Positions 42,434-51,065 of a DNA stretch of 64,000 nt are shown here, piece after piece. Each line of letters starts with the position of its first letter. Within the stretch, counting starts at the first letter, position 1. This DNA is from Gayadomonas joobiniege G7 (lineage in GTDB: Bacteria > Pseudomonadota > Gammaproteobacteria > Enterobacterales > Alteromonadaceae): assembly GCF_000300815.1 (NCBI RefSeq), contig NZ_AMRX01000008.1:124001-188000 (forward strand). Direction: 5' to 3'. The position numbers and the translations under genes are program-made. A model generated the notes under the pieces. That model ran no database searches. It saw only the letters and a list, made by a program, of their open reading frames with translations, and had not been told where the DNA came from.

Positions 42434-44285
42434 GAGACTGTAGAAAAACCTCAAAATATTGCTTTAACCACAGATCGGTTTGTGATCTAATAGGTGTATC
42501 AAATCTTCACAGGAGATTGATTTTGCCTAAGTTTATCCCCACCAACTACAACCAAACTAGCATGGTTGTTATTAATTACGAAGACCAACTGCAAGCCGGT
42601 ACATTTGAACATGCCATCCACTATTTAATTGAGCACAAACTCGATTTAAGCGTGTTTTATCCTAAATATAAAAATGATGAAAATGGCCGACCTGCCTACG
42701 ACCCAGCTGTGTTGCTAAAAATCATTCTATTCGCTTATTCTAAAGGTATTACCTCAAGTCGCCAGATCCAATGGTGCTGCGAAACCAACATTATTTTTAA
42801 AGCGCTAAGCTGTGACAGCGTGCCGCATTTTACAACGATAGCCGCATTTGTATCTGGGCGTTCGCAAGAAATAGAAAACCTGTTTGAACAGATTTTATTG
42901 ATATGCCATCAACAAGGGTTACTAGGCAACGAACTGTTTGCCATTGATGGCTGCAAAATGTCATCAAACGCGGCCAAAGAATGGTCTTATACGTTTAAAG
43001 AGCTTGAACAAAAACGCGATAAAATAAAACGGCAGCTCCGTCACTATTTAAACAAACACCAGGCAGAAGATAATAACGAACAAACAACAGAGGATGCTCA
43101 GCAAAAACGCCACGCGCAAATGATAGCCACGCTCAATCAAGCACACGATAAAATAGATAAATTTTTAAACACAAATAAGCCAAGACAAGGGCGAAGAAAC
43201 AAAGAAGTAAAAAGCAATATAACAGATAATCAGTCGGCAAAAATGACCACAAGCAAAGGTACGATCCAAGGCTATAACGGACTGGCAACTGTGGATAAAA
43301 AACACCAAATTATAGTGGATGCACAAGCCTTTGGTGAAGGGCAAGAGCACTACAGTTTGCAACCTATCTTAAATGCAGTAAAAGCAAGATATAAACGCTT
43401 AAATATCAGCGACAATATTTATCAAACAGGCACAATCGTGACAGCAGATACCGGTTTTACGAACGAAGCCAATATGAAATATTTACACGAAAACCAAATT
43501 AACGGTTATATACCGGATAACCAGTTCAGAAGCCGCGATCCCAAGTTTAGCGAGCAAAAAACAAAATATGGCAAACGCCATCAAGATGGTAAAAATAAAA
43601 AGCGTAAACAGACCATACCTGCGAGTGAATTTGACTTTGATCCAACCGCGCTTAGCTGTACTTGTCCGTCAGGCGAACGTTTAAGTTTTCGTGGTATTAA
43701 AGACAATGGCTCAGGTCTGACAACCATTTATTTTGAAGGTCGATTGTTGCAATGCAGGCATTGCCCAATTAAAAGCCACTGTATGCATAATCCAGACTCG
43801 GCTAATCATAGAAAAGGCAACGGTAGACAAGTATCATTTAGCTTTAAAAACGATAAAAAGCCGAATTATACAGACTGGATGAAACATAGGGTAGACAGCG
43901 AAAAAGGCAAACATATCTACAGCCACAGAATGTCGACGGTAGAGCCCGTGTTTGCCAATATAGGCACACAAAAACGGTTACACCAGTTTAGCTTGCGGGG
44001 GCAAACTAAAGTACAAGGCCAATGGCAGTTGTATTGTTTAGTGCATAATATAGAAAAACTGACGAATTATGGAACATTAAGGCATTAATGGGGGGGATAT
44101 GCCTAAAACCGCGCTTAACAAAGCTGAATACAAGGTTTAAACGCTGTTCAGTTTATTTATCGATTGGATATTATTTATCAAATGGTTGATCAATTAAAAA
44201 AAATAGGTAAAAGTGAGTTATAAATTAACAATTAAATAGATTGTGGTTGAACTCTAGTTTAAAAAAAGGGTTTTTCTACAGTCTC
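42434..44285 (+). mobile_element. IS1182-like insertion sequence in the attC core
   Basis: An 1852-base element with perfect 17-base terminal repeats: GAGACTGTAGAAAAACC (42434-42450) and GGTTTTTCTACAGTCTC (44269-44285). GTT is present on both sides, consistent with a 3-base target duplication. It carries a single transposase gene. Removing it rebuilds GCGGGCGTTAGCTG, an intact attC end. The element looks complete and possibly active. Confidence 0.85.
42523..44088 (+). CDS. IS1182 family transposase
   Basis: About 521 residues. TTG 42523 is preferred because AGGAG (42511-42515) stands seven bases before it; TTG 42517 is also in frame. The N-terminal DUF772-type domain (GRPAYDPAVLLKIILFAYSKGITSSRQIQWCCETN) is followed by a DDE domain: AIDGCKMSSNAAKEWS (first Asp), VTADTGFTNEANMKYL (second Asp) and a late Glu near HRMSTVEPVFANIG. 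A zinc-type CPSGERL...CRHCPIKSHC segment is present, as in the family. Confidence 0.9.
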   Translation: MPKFIPTNYNQTSMVVINYEDQLQAGTFEHAIHYLIEHKLDLSVFYPKYKNDENGRPAYDPAVLLKIILFAYSKGITSSRQIQWCCETNIIFKALSCDSVPHFTTIAAFVSGRSQEIENLFEQILLICHQQGLLGNELFAIDGCKMSSNAAKEWSYTFKELEQKRDKIKRQLRHYLNKHQAEDNNEQTTEDAQQKRHAQMIATLNQAHDKIDKFLNTNKPRQGRRNKEVKSNITDNQSAKMTTSKGTIQGYNGLATVDKKHQIIVDAQAFGEGQEHYSLQPILNAVKARYKRLNISDNIYQTGTIVTADTGFTNEANMKYLHENQINGYIPDNQFRSRDPKFSEQKTKYGKRHQDGKNKKRKQTIPASEFDFDPTALSCTCPSGERLSFRGIKDNGSGLTTIYFEGRLLQCRHCPIKSHCMHNPDSANHRKGNGRQVSFSFKNDKKPNYTDWMKHRVDSEKGKHIYSHRMSTVEPVFANIGTQKRLHQFSLRGQTKVQGQWQLYCLVHNIEKLTNYGTLRH

Positions 44286-44294
44286 GTTAGCTGA

Positions 44295-45080
44295 ATGAGC
44301 ATGTATCGACCTCCGAGTGTTAGAAACTTTAAGTTGTTTATCGGCGAACTCACGGCTGAGGCCGCCGCTGTCCACGTTTCTCTGCTTGCATCTCAAAAGT
44401 GTGAGAGCATTAATAAAAATTACTGGGTTCAAAAATCTGAAGAGGCAGGAATAAAGCTTGAAGGGGTAGCTTCCGAAAAAATAATCAACTCTCAGACAAG
44501 GTTTTCATTGGTGTCAATTTACAGTGGTTTTGACTTGTTTTTAGAAGAGTTAGAATTAGAATGTAAGCGCTTTGGTTTCAATTGGAAAAGCCTCGAAAAA
44601 GTGTCTCCAATAGAAGTTCTTGAAAAGAACTTCACTAAAGAGCCAGAAAGTAAGACCCGCTTTAGATACGAGACCGACGCAGTTAACTATTTCAGAATAT
44701 TACGGAATTCTGTAGTTCATCCGAGTGATGAAAATAAGAAAAAGGCAATTGATTTTTACAAATCGAAAAAGGTATCTATCGAATTTATTCGGAATAAATA
44801 TAGAATGATTACGGCGCCAAACGATCCAGACAGTGTAACCTTCCATGATATAAAATTTTGGTGTCAATTCCTTTTAGATTACACGGAAATCATTGCGGGG
44901 TTACTAGAGCCAACGGAAAGTATGATCTATGCTACAGTTCCATTCGGAAATTGGCGAAAGTATGGGAAGAATCATGAGAAACTGAAAAGGGTTGCTCAAA
45001 ATTACATACATTCTCAATATGCCTATGATTTGGATAAATCCGCCAAAATTATAGAAGAAAATTATGATCCACTCGCTTAA
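44295..45080 (+). CDS. HEPN-like protein in an integron cassette
   Basis: A 261-residue soluble, helical protein. YFRILRNSVVHPSDENKKK holds R137-N-x3-H142, the R-x4-H motif of HEPN ribonucleases, in the setting (a helix ending in NSVVHPS) seen in RiboL-PSP/MAE_28990-type HEPN proteins. The first 100 residues are also helical (LVSIYSGFDLFLEELELEC). The ATG is nine bases after the attC crossover. Its last codons overlap a tRNA-shaped RNA (45066-45164). A toxin or phage-defence role is inferred; a structural, non-catalytic HEPN domain is the alternative. Confidence 0.6.
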   Translation: MSMYRPPSVRNFKLFIGELTAEAAAVHVSLLASQKCESINKNYWVQKSEEAGIKLEGVASEKIINSQTRFSLVSIYSGFDLFLEELELECKRFGFNWKSLEKVSPIEVLEKNFTKEPESKTRFRYETDAVNYFRILRNSVVHPSDENKKKAIDFYKSKKVSIEFIRNKYRMITAPNDPDSVTFHDIKFWCQFLLDYTEIIAGLLEPTESMIYATVPFGNWRKYGKNHEKLKRVAQNYIHSQYAYDLDKSAKIIEENYDPLA

Positions 45081-45164
45081 TCGGTAAAGCAACTCCCTTC
45101 ATAAACACCTTGTTGCAGGGTGTTTATGAAGGAGTAGCTCTGAGTTCGAGTCTCAGGTGGGTCT
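45066..45164 (+). ncRNA. tRNA-like RNA with a long anticodon arm
   Basis: All tRNA hallmarks fold: acceptor GATCCAC (45066-45072) with GTGGGTC (45157-45163); T8; D-arm GCTTAATCGGTAAAGC with A14, G18-G19 and A21; T-arm CTGAG-TTCGAGT-CTCAG (45140-45156) with G53, TTC, A58 and C61. In place of a 17-base anticodon arm there is an arm of about 44 bases: ACTCC/GGAGT continues, after one bulged C, into TTCATAAACACC/GGTGTTTATGAA with a 9-base top loop. No CCA is encoded (TCAG follows). It starts inside the last codons of the HEPN-like gene and ends three bases before the attC R'' box. Function unknown. Confidence 0.6.
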
Positions 45165-45167
45165 CAG

Positions 45168-45245
45168 CTAACAAAGCCATCAAATCGATGCTTTTTCCGT
45201 TGCTTGGTTTATGGCTGCATTGGACATGCCTCGCAAGCTCGGGGA
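45168..45245 (+). other. Probable degraded attC of the HEPN cassette
   Basis: CTAACAAAGCC (45168-45178) equals the R'' start of the attC at 42337. AGCCAT and ATGGCT could form a short stem. No R' core with GTTAG was found before the IS91 remnant, so the site is incomplete. Confidence 0.4.
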
Positions 45246-45303
45246 AGTTATTAAACGGCAACTATAACTGGATAAAAATCCAGTTATATTCTATCTTATT
45301 TAG

Positions 45304-45556
45304 ATGGAAACATATTCAATACAATCCCTATTTCAATCTCAATTGAGCGATACCAACATTCGACTCAATGTGCCGCTTTATCAATTAAAAGCAGCTCAAG
45401 CTATCAGTCGCTGTCGAACTGCAGCAATGGGAAGTCATGCCCAATATTGTGAGAATGGTCACTTATGCGGGGTGCACTTTAACTCTTGCCGACATCGCGG
45501 TTGCCCTCAATGTCAATATACGGTAACTAACCTTGAGTACCATTTTATTTTCGCTC
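45304..45556 (+). pseudogene. IS91-family transposase, N-terminal fragment
   Basis: About 80 residues in frame, METYSIQSLFQSQL then AAMGSHAQYCENGHLCGVHF and NSCRHRGCPQCQ: the N-terminal zinc-binding region of IS91-type HUH transposases. It breaks off where the neighbouring peroxiredoxin gene begins on the other strand. The HUH/tyrosine catalytic parts are lost. Confidence 0.75.
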
Positions 45557-46102
45557 TCACTGGTGCATGCCACGAATTGGATAGTGATTATTCGGGTCGC
45601 GTATCCATGCCAAGCCGTTAACTAAAGTCATTAAATCCGGTCTGACAAAGGGGTTATTCGAAATATCAACAACCTGGATTTTACCCTCGGCATTAACGAC
45701 GAATACACCCGGCTCGGCAAACGGATGGTCGGTTTCCTGCGGCGATCTTGGATCAGAGATGAACAAGCCAAGCACCTTCATCTGATCCAGCGTCAAACCA
45801 TAAGCGATAGGAAATGAGATATTTAGCTGCTCCAGATGCGCTTGCAGTTGTGATTTGCTGTCACTCGATACCGCGATGATATCGACCTTAATATCCGCTA
45901 GGCTCGATTTCATTTTTTCCAGTGCATTTAAATAGCGTGTGCACATGGGGCAATGACGGCCCCGATATACCACAACGAGTTGCCAGTCTGCGCCGTTTTG
46001 GGGCATACCCAAGGTTACTGTTTCGCCATTTAACAGAGTTGCCATTATTTCAGGAAAGGCGCTGCCAGGGTGCAACTTTTGGGTGTAGTTTAATGTGGTC
46101 AT
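45557..46102 (-). CDS. Peroxiredoxin-like (AhpC/TSA) family protein
   Basis: About 181 residues. ATG 46102 is preferred over ATG 46111 because AAGGA lies eight bases before it. Thioredoxin-fold protein: VVVYRGRHCPMCTRYLNAL carries a CPMC motif where peroxiredoxins have the peroxidatic Cys. The second half (EPGVFVVNAEGKIQVVDISNNPFVRPDL) is typical of the peroxiredoxin-like family. It probably reduces peroxides or disulfides. It lies 12 bases after a quinone reductase gene on the same strand, in one operon under the divergent HxlR regulator. Confidence 0.82.
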   Translation of the reverse strand: MTTLNYTQKLHPGSAFPEIMATLLNGETVTLGMPQNGADWQLVVVYRGRHCPMCTRYLNALEKMKSSLADIKVDIIAVSSDSKSQLQAHLEQLNISFPIAYGLTLDQMKVLGLFISDPRSPQETDHPFAEPGVFVVNAEGKIQVVDISNNPFVRPDLMTLVNGLAWIRDPNNHYPIRGMHQ

Positions 46103-46114
46103 TACAATCATCCT

Positions 46115-46696
46115 TTAGAAATGTGCATTGAGGTGCTGTTCGAAACGCTTTAGATCATTCTCTACATCGGCATTTTTCATTACGTCAAAACACGCGAAGG
46201 TTGGCATCGGCGCCATACCAAAGAACTTGAAGTTCATATGCATCGGGAACAACAAATCATCGACACTCTTACCATCAAAGAACTCTTTGGCATCATCAAA
46301 AGATTCAGCAGGGGCGTTAAAGGTTAATGACATCATGTATTTTGTGTTGGTAAGCGTGCCGCCACGGCCATAGTTGGCTTTTGGGTTATCCTGATGGCGA
46401 CCATCGCCATTACACAGTGCACCACCCATACCCGCAGTGTAAACCTCGTCCATGTATTTTTTAAACGACCAAGGCACGCCCATCCAGTTAACCGGAGTTT
46501 GCAGCAATACAACGTCTGCCCATTGGTGATGCTGCAGTTCCTGCTCAACATTGAAATCTTCTTTGATTGCCACTACCCGGGTTGAATAGCCTTTGCTTTC
46601 TAATATAGATACGGCATTGTCAACAAGCGTCGCGTTAAGGCGACCTTGAGCAAATGGGTAGTAATGGTGTGCATTAATAATTAATACATTTTTCAT
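46115..46696 (-). CDS. Flavodoxin-fold NAD(P)H:quinone reductase (MdaB-like)
   Basis: A 193-residue flavoprotein: [25 protein letters not shown] at the FMN-binding start, [22 protein letters not shown] and [22 protein letters not shown], as in MdaB/KefF-type quinone reductases. Two-electron reduction of quinones prevents radical formation. The gene is divergent from an HxlR regulator, a common arrangement in which the regulator senses quinones or electrophiles and represses the reductase. Confidence 0.88.
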   Translation of the reverse strand: MKNVLIINAHHYYPFAQGRLNATLVDNAVSILESKGYSTRVVAIKEDFNVEQELQHHQWADVVLLQTPVNWMGVPWSFKKYMDEVYTAGMGGALCNGDGRHQDNPKANYGRGGTLTNTKYMMSLTFNAPAESFDDAKEFFDGKSVDDLLFPMHMNFKFFGMAPMPTFACFDVMKNADVENDLKRFEQHLNAHF

Positions 46697-46820
46697 TGTT
46701 ATAACTCCACTAAACAGATAAACACTATGTTATTGAATACTCCAGGTGTATAATAGTAACCTGAGAACAAAGTTCAACTAGTATACTTTTGGTTACCACC
46801 TATTTGCCGGAGGGTTTATT

Positions 46821-47183
46821 TTGGAAAGTGAAGTAAAAACAGATAGTAAGGGGCGAAAAAAAGTTTTAAACGCCTGCATGGAACCCTGTGCTATTGAGAA
46901 GGGGATGAGGTTAATTGGTGGCAAATGGACAGGCTCTATCATTTACCATTTGAAAGATGAGCCTGTCAGGTTCAACGATTTAACCCGCATGTTGGGCGGG
47001 GCCAGTAAAAAAATGATTGATCAGCGGCTGAAAGAACTGGAAGGCAATGGCATGGTTATTCGAAAAGTCGTTTCAACACGGCCTATTGGGGTGACTTATG
47101 AGCTTACGGAATTTGGGCGCTCAGCTTTACACATACTTGATGAATTACGTATATGGTCTACTTCTAATAAAATAGATTTGTGA
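46821..47183 (+). CDS. HxlR family transcriptional regulator
   Basis: A 120-residue winged-helix protein with the family pattern CAIEKGMRLIGGKWTGSIIYHLKDEPVRFNDLTRML...KKMIDQRLKELEGNGMVIRKV. The TTG start is supported by GGAGGG at 46809-46814. Cysteines at CMEPCAIEKG may sense electrophiles, as in QorR/YodB regulators. It is divergent from the quinone reductase and peroxiredoxin-like genes, its probable targets. Confidence 0.9.
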   Translation: MESEVKTDSKGRKKVLNACMEPCAIEKGMRLIGGKWTGSIIYHLKDEPVRFNDLTRMLGGASKKMIDQRLKELEGNGMVIRKVVSTRPIGVTYELTEFGRSALHILDELRIWSTSNKIDL

Positions 47184-47293
47184 ACCCCCTCAATTTTTAA
47201 ACCTACGCTCACATAGACAAATGCTTACAAGCGTTGTGTAGTGATTTTTAGAACTTTCCTAAACACTGGGGTTATTTAGTCAGCTTTTGGCAC

Positions 47294-47312
47294 AGAGCCG
47301 CCCTTCGGCTCT
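47294..47312. other. GC hairpin AGAGCCG-CCCTT-CGGCTCT
   Basis: A seven-pair stem between the HxlR gene and the TonB-like gene, without a T-tract. It may be a weak terminator or part of a transposase remnant on the minus strand. The remaining 47184-47456 gap shows no supported gene. Confidence 0.3.
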
Positions 47313-47456
47313 AAATTGTTTACGTCCAAACACGTGTTTGAGTGAGTTTTCGACCCTCGCACATTCTCGAAATTGTTGTATAAAGCTCGCTCTACTTACT
47401 ATAATTTAGTACCTAATATCTAGTTTTTGCCGATTGCAGACAATTACCTAATTGAA

Positions 47457-47843
47457 CTAATTCCGATTAAAGTCCAACCGTGTTTCTAGCTTGTATTCTT
47501 TTGGGTATTGAACACAATCCTTGAACGTATCTTGGTATTTCCATTTTTGCAGGGCTGCTATCGATACTTTATCAAAAACACCTTCGGGCGAAGACTCTAT
47601 TATCTGTATGTTCGAAACTGAGCCATTCATTACACTATACGAGAGTTTAACAAAGCCAGTAACCCCATCTTCATATGCTTTTTTGGGGTATCTCGGTTCA
47701 ATTCTAACAATCGGCTGTATCTCATCAGGTATATAAGTATAGTTTGCCGGATACGAACCGGGATAGGTCTCACATACGTTCATAGGTGTTGTTTTACAGC
47801 CTGAAATCACTAATAAAACTGCTGTTATCCCTAATATTCTCAT
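47457..47843 (-). CDS. TonB C-terminal domain lipoprotein
   Basis: A 128-residue protein. The leader MRILGITAVLLVISGC ends in a lipobox (C16). The domain RIEPRYPKKAYEDGVTGFVKLSYSVMNGSVSNIQIIESSPEGVFDKVSIAALQKWKYQ is the TonB C-terminal fold, which in TonB contacts outer-membrane receptors. It lacks the proline-rich spanning part and the membrane anchor of full TonB. A helper or stand-alone periplasmic protein is most likely. Confidence 0.82.
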   Translation of the reverse strand: MRILGITAVLLVISGCKTTPMNVCETYPGSYPANYTYIPDEIQPIVRIEPRYPKKAYEDGVTGFVKLSYSVMNGSVSNIQIIESSPEGVFDKVSIAALQKWKYQDTFKDCVQYPKEYKLETRLDFNRN

Positions 47844-48099
47844 TTATAACTCCAGTGCAAATAACGCTTTAATGTTCATACACATTGAATGTGGATGAAT
47901 CTCTTGTTGAACGGGCAAACGAGACAACAGGTATAATCAGATGCTGCTAGTTTGGTTTAATTTAAGTCAAAATAATCACTTATTGCAATTTTATTTTTAT
48001 ATGCACAGTGAGGCGGGCACAACTTGCTTTGTTTTTATGGGGATGTTGATTTACAAAGGGTAGAAAAAGCAGCTGATAAATAGGCCAGCTGCTTATTGG

Positions 48100-48759
48100 T
48101 TATAGATCTTGCAGTAAAAACAAAGCGTCTTCAAAACTATTGAGCACATGGGCACAGCGCTTTAATAGCTCAGGTTCAACCGGTAAATAGTCAGGAATGC
48201 AAACGGTTTGGCAGCCTGCTTCAAGCGCGGCTGTTACACCAGCCGTTGAATCTTCAAACACTAACATCTCATTGCAAGGTACAGCTAACTTTTGACTGGC
48301 TAATTGGTAACATTCGGGAGAAGGTTTAGGGTTTGCAACTTGGTCGCCGGTCACCACTTGATCAAAAAACTGACGAAAATCTGTGCCGGTAAAGCTATGC
48401 TCAGCCGATTCTTTAGCACTAGAAGTCACTAAAGCTAATGGTAAGCCGGTTTTTTTTGCTGCGTCAAAAAATTCAACAAACCCCGGTTTTATTGGCATGC
48501 CAGCGTTTTTACGTTCATCAATCCAAGCTCGGTTGTACTTTATAAAGTCTTGCATTGGAAAATCTGGCCCAAACATTTTATGGGCACGTTCAAAACATTC
48601 GGCTGCGCGTACGCCGACAAATTCGTCGTACATTTGTGCGGTAAAATGTACATTAAATGCTCTGGCTGACTCAACCCATGATTGGCAATAAATCTGCTCA
48701 CTGTCAAAAATAGTACCGTCTTTATCAAATACGATAGCGGAGATTTTATTTTGCGTCAT
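48100..48759 (-). CDS. HAD-superfamily phosphatase (beta-phosphoglucomutase/phosphatase type)
   Basis: A 219-residue HAD hydrolase with all four motifs: FDKDGTIFDSE (nucleophile Asp and acid/base Asp), LVTSSAKESAEH (motif II), the lysine in VANPKPSPECY, and VFEDSTAGVTAALEAG (motif IV). The cap domain follows motif I. It hydrolyses a small phosphorylated substrate, perhaps a sugar phosphate. It lies alone, downstream of and in the same direction as the YdeP-type gene, with 65 bases between. Confidence 0.88.
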   Translation of the reverse strand: MTQNKISAIVFDKDGTIFDSEQIYCQSWVESARAFNVHFTAQMYDEFVGVRAAECFERAHKMFGPDFPMQDFIKYNRAWIDERKNAGMPIKPGFVEFFDAAKKTGLPLALVTSSAKESAEHSFTGTDFRQFFDQVVTGDQVANPKPSPECYQLASQKLAVPCNEMLVFEDSTAGVTAALEAGCQTVCIPDYLPVEPELLKRCAHVLNSFEDALFLLQDL

Positions 48760-48824
48760 ATGATCCTTAATGATTATTGAGTGTCGATAAAATTGTAAAC
48801 AAAAGTCTGCTTAAATCACAGTGC

Positions 48825-51065
48825 TTATTGTTTAATTCTTATCGATTGCTCTGCCGATTTATGCAAACTGACTTCAACCCACTTTGACGTTGGTGTATAT
48901 GAAGCTTCACCAAAACTGTCTATTGGTATTAATGGGTTAGTTTCTGGGTAATAGGCCGCTAAATTTCCACAGGGTATCTGGTAAGGATACAGCTTAAATC
49001 CTGTGACTTTACGAACTTTACCATCTGGCCAATGCGAAGTGATATCGACCTGTTGACCTGATTCAAAACCCAGTGCTTGCATATCTTTTTCGTTAATAAA
49101 AATAACATCACGTTCGTTTTGAATGCCTCTGTACCTATCATTTAAACCATAAATGGTCGTATTGTATTGGTCGTGTGCCCGTAAGGTTTGCAAAACAAAT
49201 TTATCGGTATTGAGATCTGGTAGTTGGCTAGCCAAAAAGTTAGCTTTTTTATTATCAGTGCGCCAGTTGAGTTCAGCCGCCGAGTTGCTTAGATGAAACC
49301 CGTGCGGTTGTTTGATTTGGTTTTCAAAATCGGCAAAACCTTCAATCACATGGCTTATTTCTTTGCGGATCAGTCGATAATCATCACGCCAAGCTAACCA
49401 ATCTATATTTTTGTTCGTTAAAGTTGCTTGGGCAATATTTGCAATAATATCGGTTTCTGAGCGCAATTGTGGACTGATGGGTTCGCTGCGACCTATAGAC
49501 GCGTGAACCATGCTAAAAGTATCTTCCACAGTGACCGCCTGTGGGCCGCTTTTTTGCTTATCTATTTCGGTGCGACCTAAACAGGGTAAAATTAACGCCT
49601 GCTGTCCCGGAGTCACATGGCTACGGTTTAGCTTGGTACTAATTTGCACCGTGAGCTGGGCATTTTTTAATGCGCTTTGCGTAAATTCAGTGTCGGGCGA
49701 AGCTGCGGCTATATTGCCACCTAGGCAAATTAATATTTTGCTGTGGCCACTCGCAAGCGCTTTTAGCGCAAAGTGCACATTATGGCCAGGCTGACGGGGC
49801 ATACTCTGGTGGTATCTTTGTTCAAGTGCGTTTAATAAAGCCGCTGGAGGATTTTCGTTAATGCCCATAGTTCTATTGCCTTGCACATTACTATGACCAC
49901 GGACAGGGCAGAGTCCAGCACCCGGTCGTCCAAGTTGCCCAGTGAGTAGGTGCAAATTAACAATTTCTCGAATGGTTGCCACCGAATGTTTATGCTGGGT
50001 GATGCCCATTGCCCAGCAGGTGATGACATTTTCGCCAGATAAAAATAAGTTAGCTGCATCTGCTATCTGATCTTTGTCGACACCGCTTTGTGCAATAATA
50101 TCTTGCCAGTTGGTATTTTTTACTTGCGTAACAAACTCAGCAAACCCTGTGGTATTTTGTTCTATAAAGGCTTTGGCAATGGCATCTGGATGGGTTTCTA
50201 AAATCATCTTGTTAATACCGCGTAAAATTGCCATGTCCCCGCCTAGTTTAGGGGTTAAATATAAATGGCTAATGTTGGTCGATGACTTTGTTAAAATAGC
50301 AACAGGATCTTGTGGGCTGGTAAATTTTTCTAACGCCACTTCTTTTAAATTATTAAAGCTAATAATTTTAGCCCCGCGTTGAGCTGCTTTTTTTAAACTA
50401 TTCAGCATGCGAGGGTGGTTGGTCCCAGGGTTTTGCCCTAATACAAAAATCCGGTCGGCGGCGTCAAAGTCTGCTAATGTTACTGTTCCTTTGCCCACCC
50501 CAATTGCTTGATTAAGCGCCAGGCCACTTGCTTCATGGCACAGGTTACTGCAATCAGGAAAGTTATTGGTACCAAATAAACGGCCAAATAGTTGATAAAG
50601 GTACGACACCTCATTGCTGGCCCGACCCGAGGTATATAACTCCAGCTGGTTAGCATCAGAGAGCGCATTGAGCTGTTTGGCGATTAATCCAAATGCATCC
50701 GACCAGCTAATGGGTTGGTAATGGTCGCTGTCTCTATCGTAAACCATAGGCTCAGCTAGTCGGCCTTGATATTCTAGCCAATAGTCACTTTGTTTGGCTA
50801 AATCAGAGACTGCATGCTGGGCAAAAAATTGTCTATCGATGGTTTTTTCGGTCGACTCCCACGCAATCGCTTTTGCACCATTTTCGCAAAACTTAAAATA
50901 ACCATCTTTAGCGTCACCCCAAGCACATCCGGGGCAATCAAAACCTTTGTCTTTATTAACGCGCACAAGGTTTTTAATGTTTTCTTTACTGCGTTGACTT
51001 TGCAATAGGTGTTTTAACGTTGCTTGAATTGACGGTAAACCGCCGGCTTTATCAGGTTTTTGCAT
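48825..51065 (-). CDS. FdhF/YdeP family molybdopterin oxidoreductase
   Basis: A 746-residue bis-MGD molybdoenzyme. Motifs are GFDCPGCAWGDAKDG near the N-terminus, CHEASGLALNQAIGVGKGTVTLADFDAADRIFVLGQNPGTNHPRML, CWAMGITQHKHSV, GRPGAGLCPVRGHSNVQG and the C-terminal RDVIFINEKDMQALGFESGQQVDI. It matches YdeP-type proteins, distant relatives of formate dehydrogenase linked to acid resistance in E. coli; the substrate is unknown. It overlaps fdhD by 14 bases. Confidence 0.9.
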   Translation of the reverse strand: MQKPDKAGGLPSIQATLKHLLQSQRSKENIKNLVRVNKDKGFDCPGCAWGDAKDGYFKFCENGAKAIAWESTEKTIDRQFFAQHAVSDLAKQSDYWLEYQGRLAEPMVYDRDSDHYQPISWSDAFGLIAKQLNALSDANQLELYTSGRASNEVSYLYQLFGRLFGTNNFPDCSNLCHEASGLALNQAIGVGKGTVTLADFDAADRIFVLGQNPGTNHPRMLNSLKKAAQRGAKIISFNNLKEVALEKFTSPQDPVAILTKSSTNISHLYLTPKLGGDMAILRGINKMILETHPDAIAKAFIEQNTTGFAEFVTQVKNTNWQDIIAQSGVDKDQIADAANLFLSGENVITCWAMGITQHKHSVATIREIVNLHLLTGQLGRPGAGLCPVRGHSNVQGNRTMGINENPPAALLNALEQRYHQSMPRQPGHNVHFALKALASGHSKILICLGGNIAAASPDTEFTQSALKNAQLTVQISTKLNRSHVTPGQQALILPCLGRTEIDKQKSGPQAVTVEDTFSMVHASIGRSEPISPQLRSETDIIANIAQATLTNKNIDWLAWRDDYRLIRKEISHVIEGFADFENQIKQPHGFHLSNSAAELNWRTDNKKANFLASQLPDLNTDKFVLQTLRAHDQYNTTIYGLNDRYRGIQNERDVIFINEKDMQALGFESGQQVDITSHWPDGKVRKVTGFKLYPYQIPCGNLAAYYPETNPLIPIDSFGEASYTPTSKWVEVSLHKSAEQSIRIKQ

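Noticed and set aside
44112-44130. CGCTTAACAAAGC resembling an attC R'' box
   Set aside because: It lies inside the IS1182-like element, with no matching R' core or long stem, so it is probably chance.
45110-45621. Open frame 45110-45346 and the C-terminal part of the 45304-45621 frame
   Set aside because: The first crosses the tRNA-like RNA and attC remnant; the second beyond about 45556 only shadows the peroxiredoxin-like gene on the other strand.
47280-47395. Minus-strand open stretch reading RECARVENSLKHVFGRKQF
   Set aside because: It looks like the end of a transposase or other broken gene, but I could not place it in a family, and no start or upstream part is visible.
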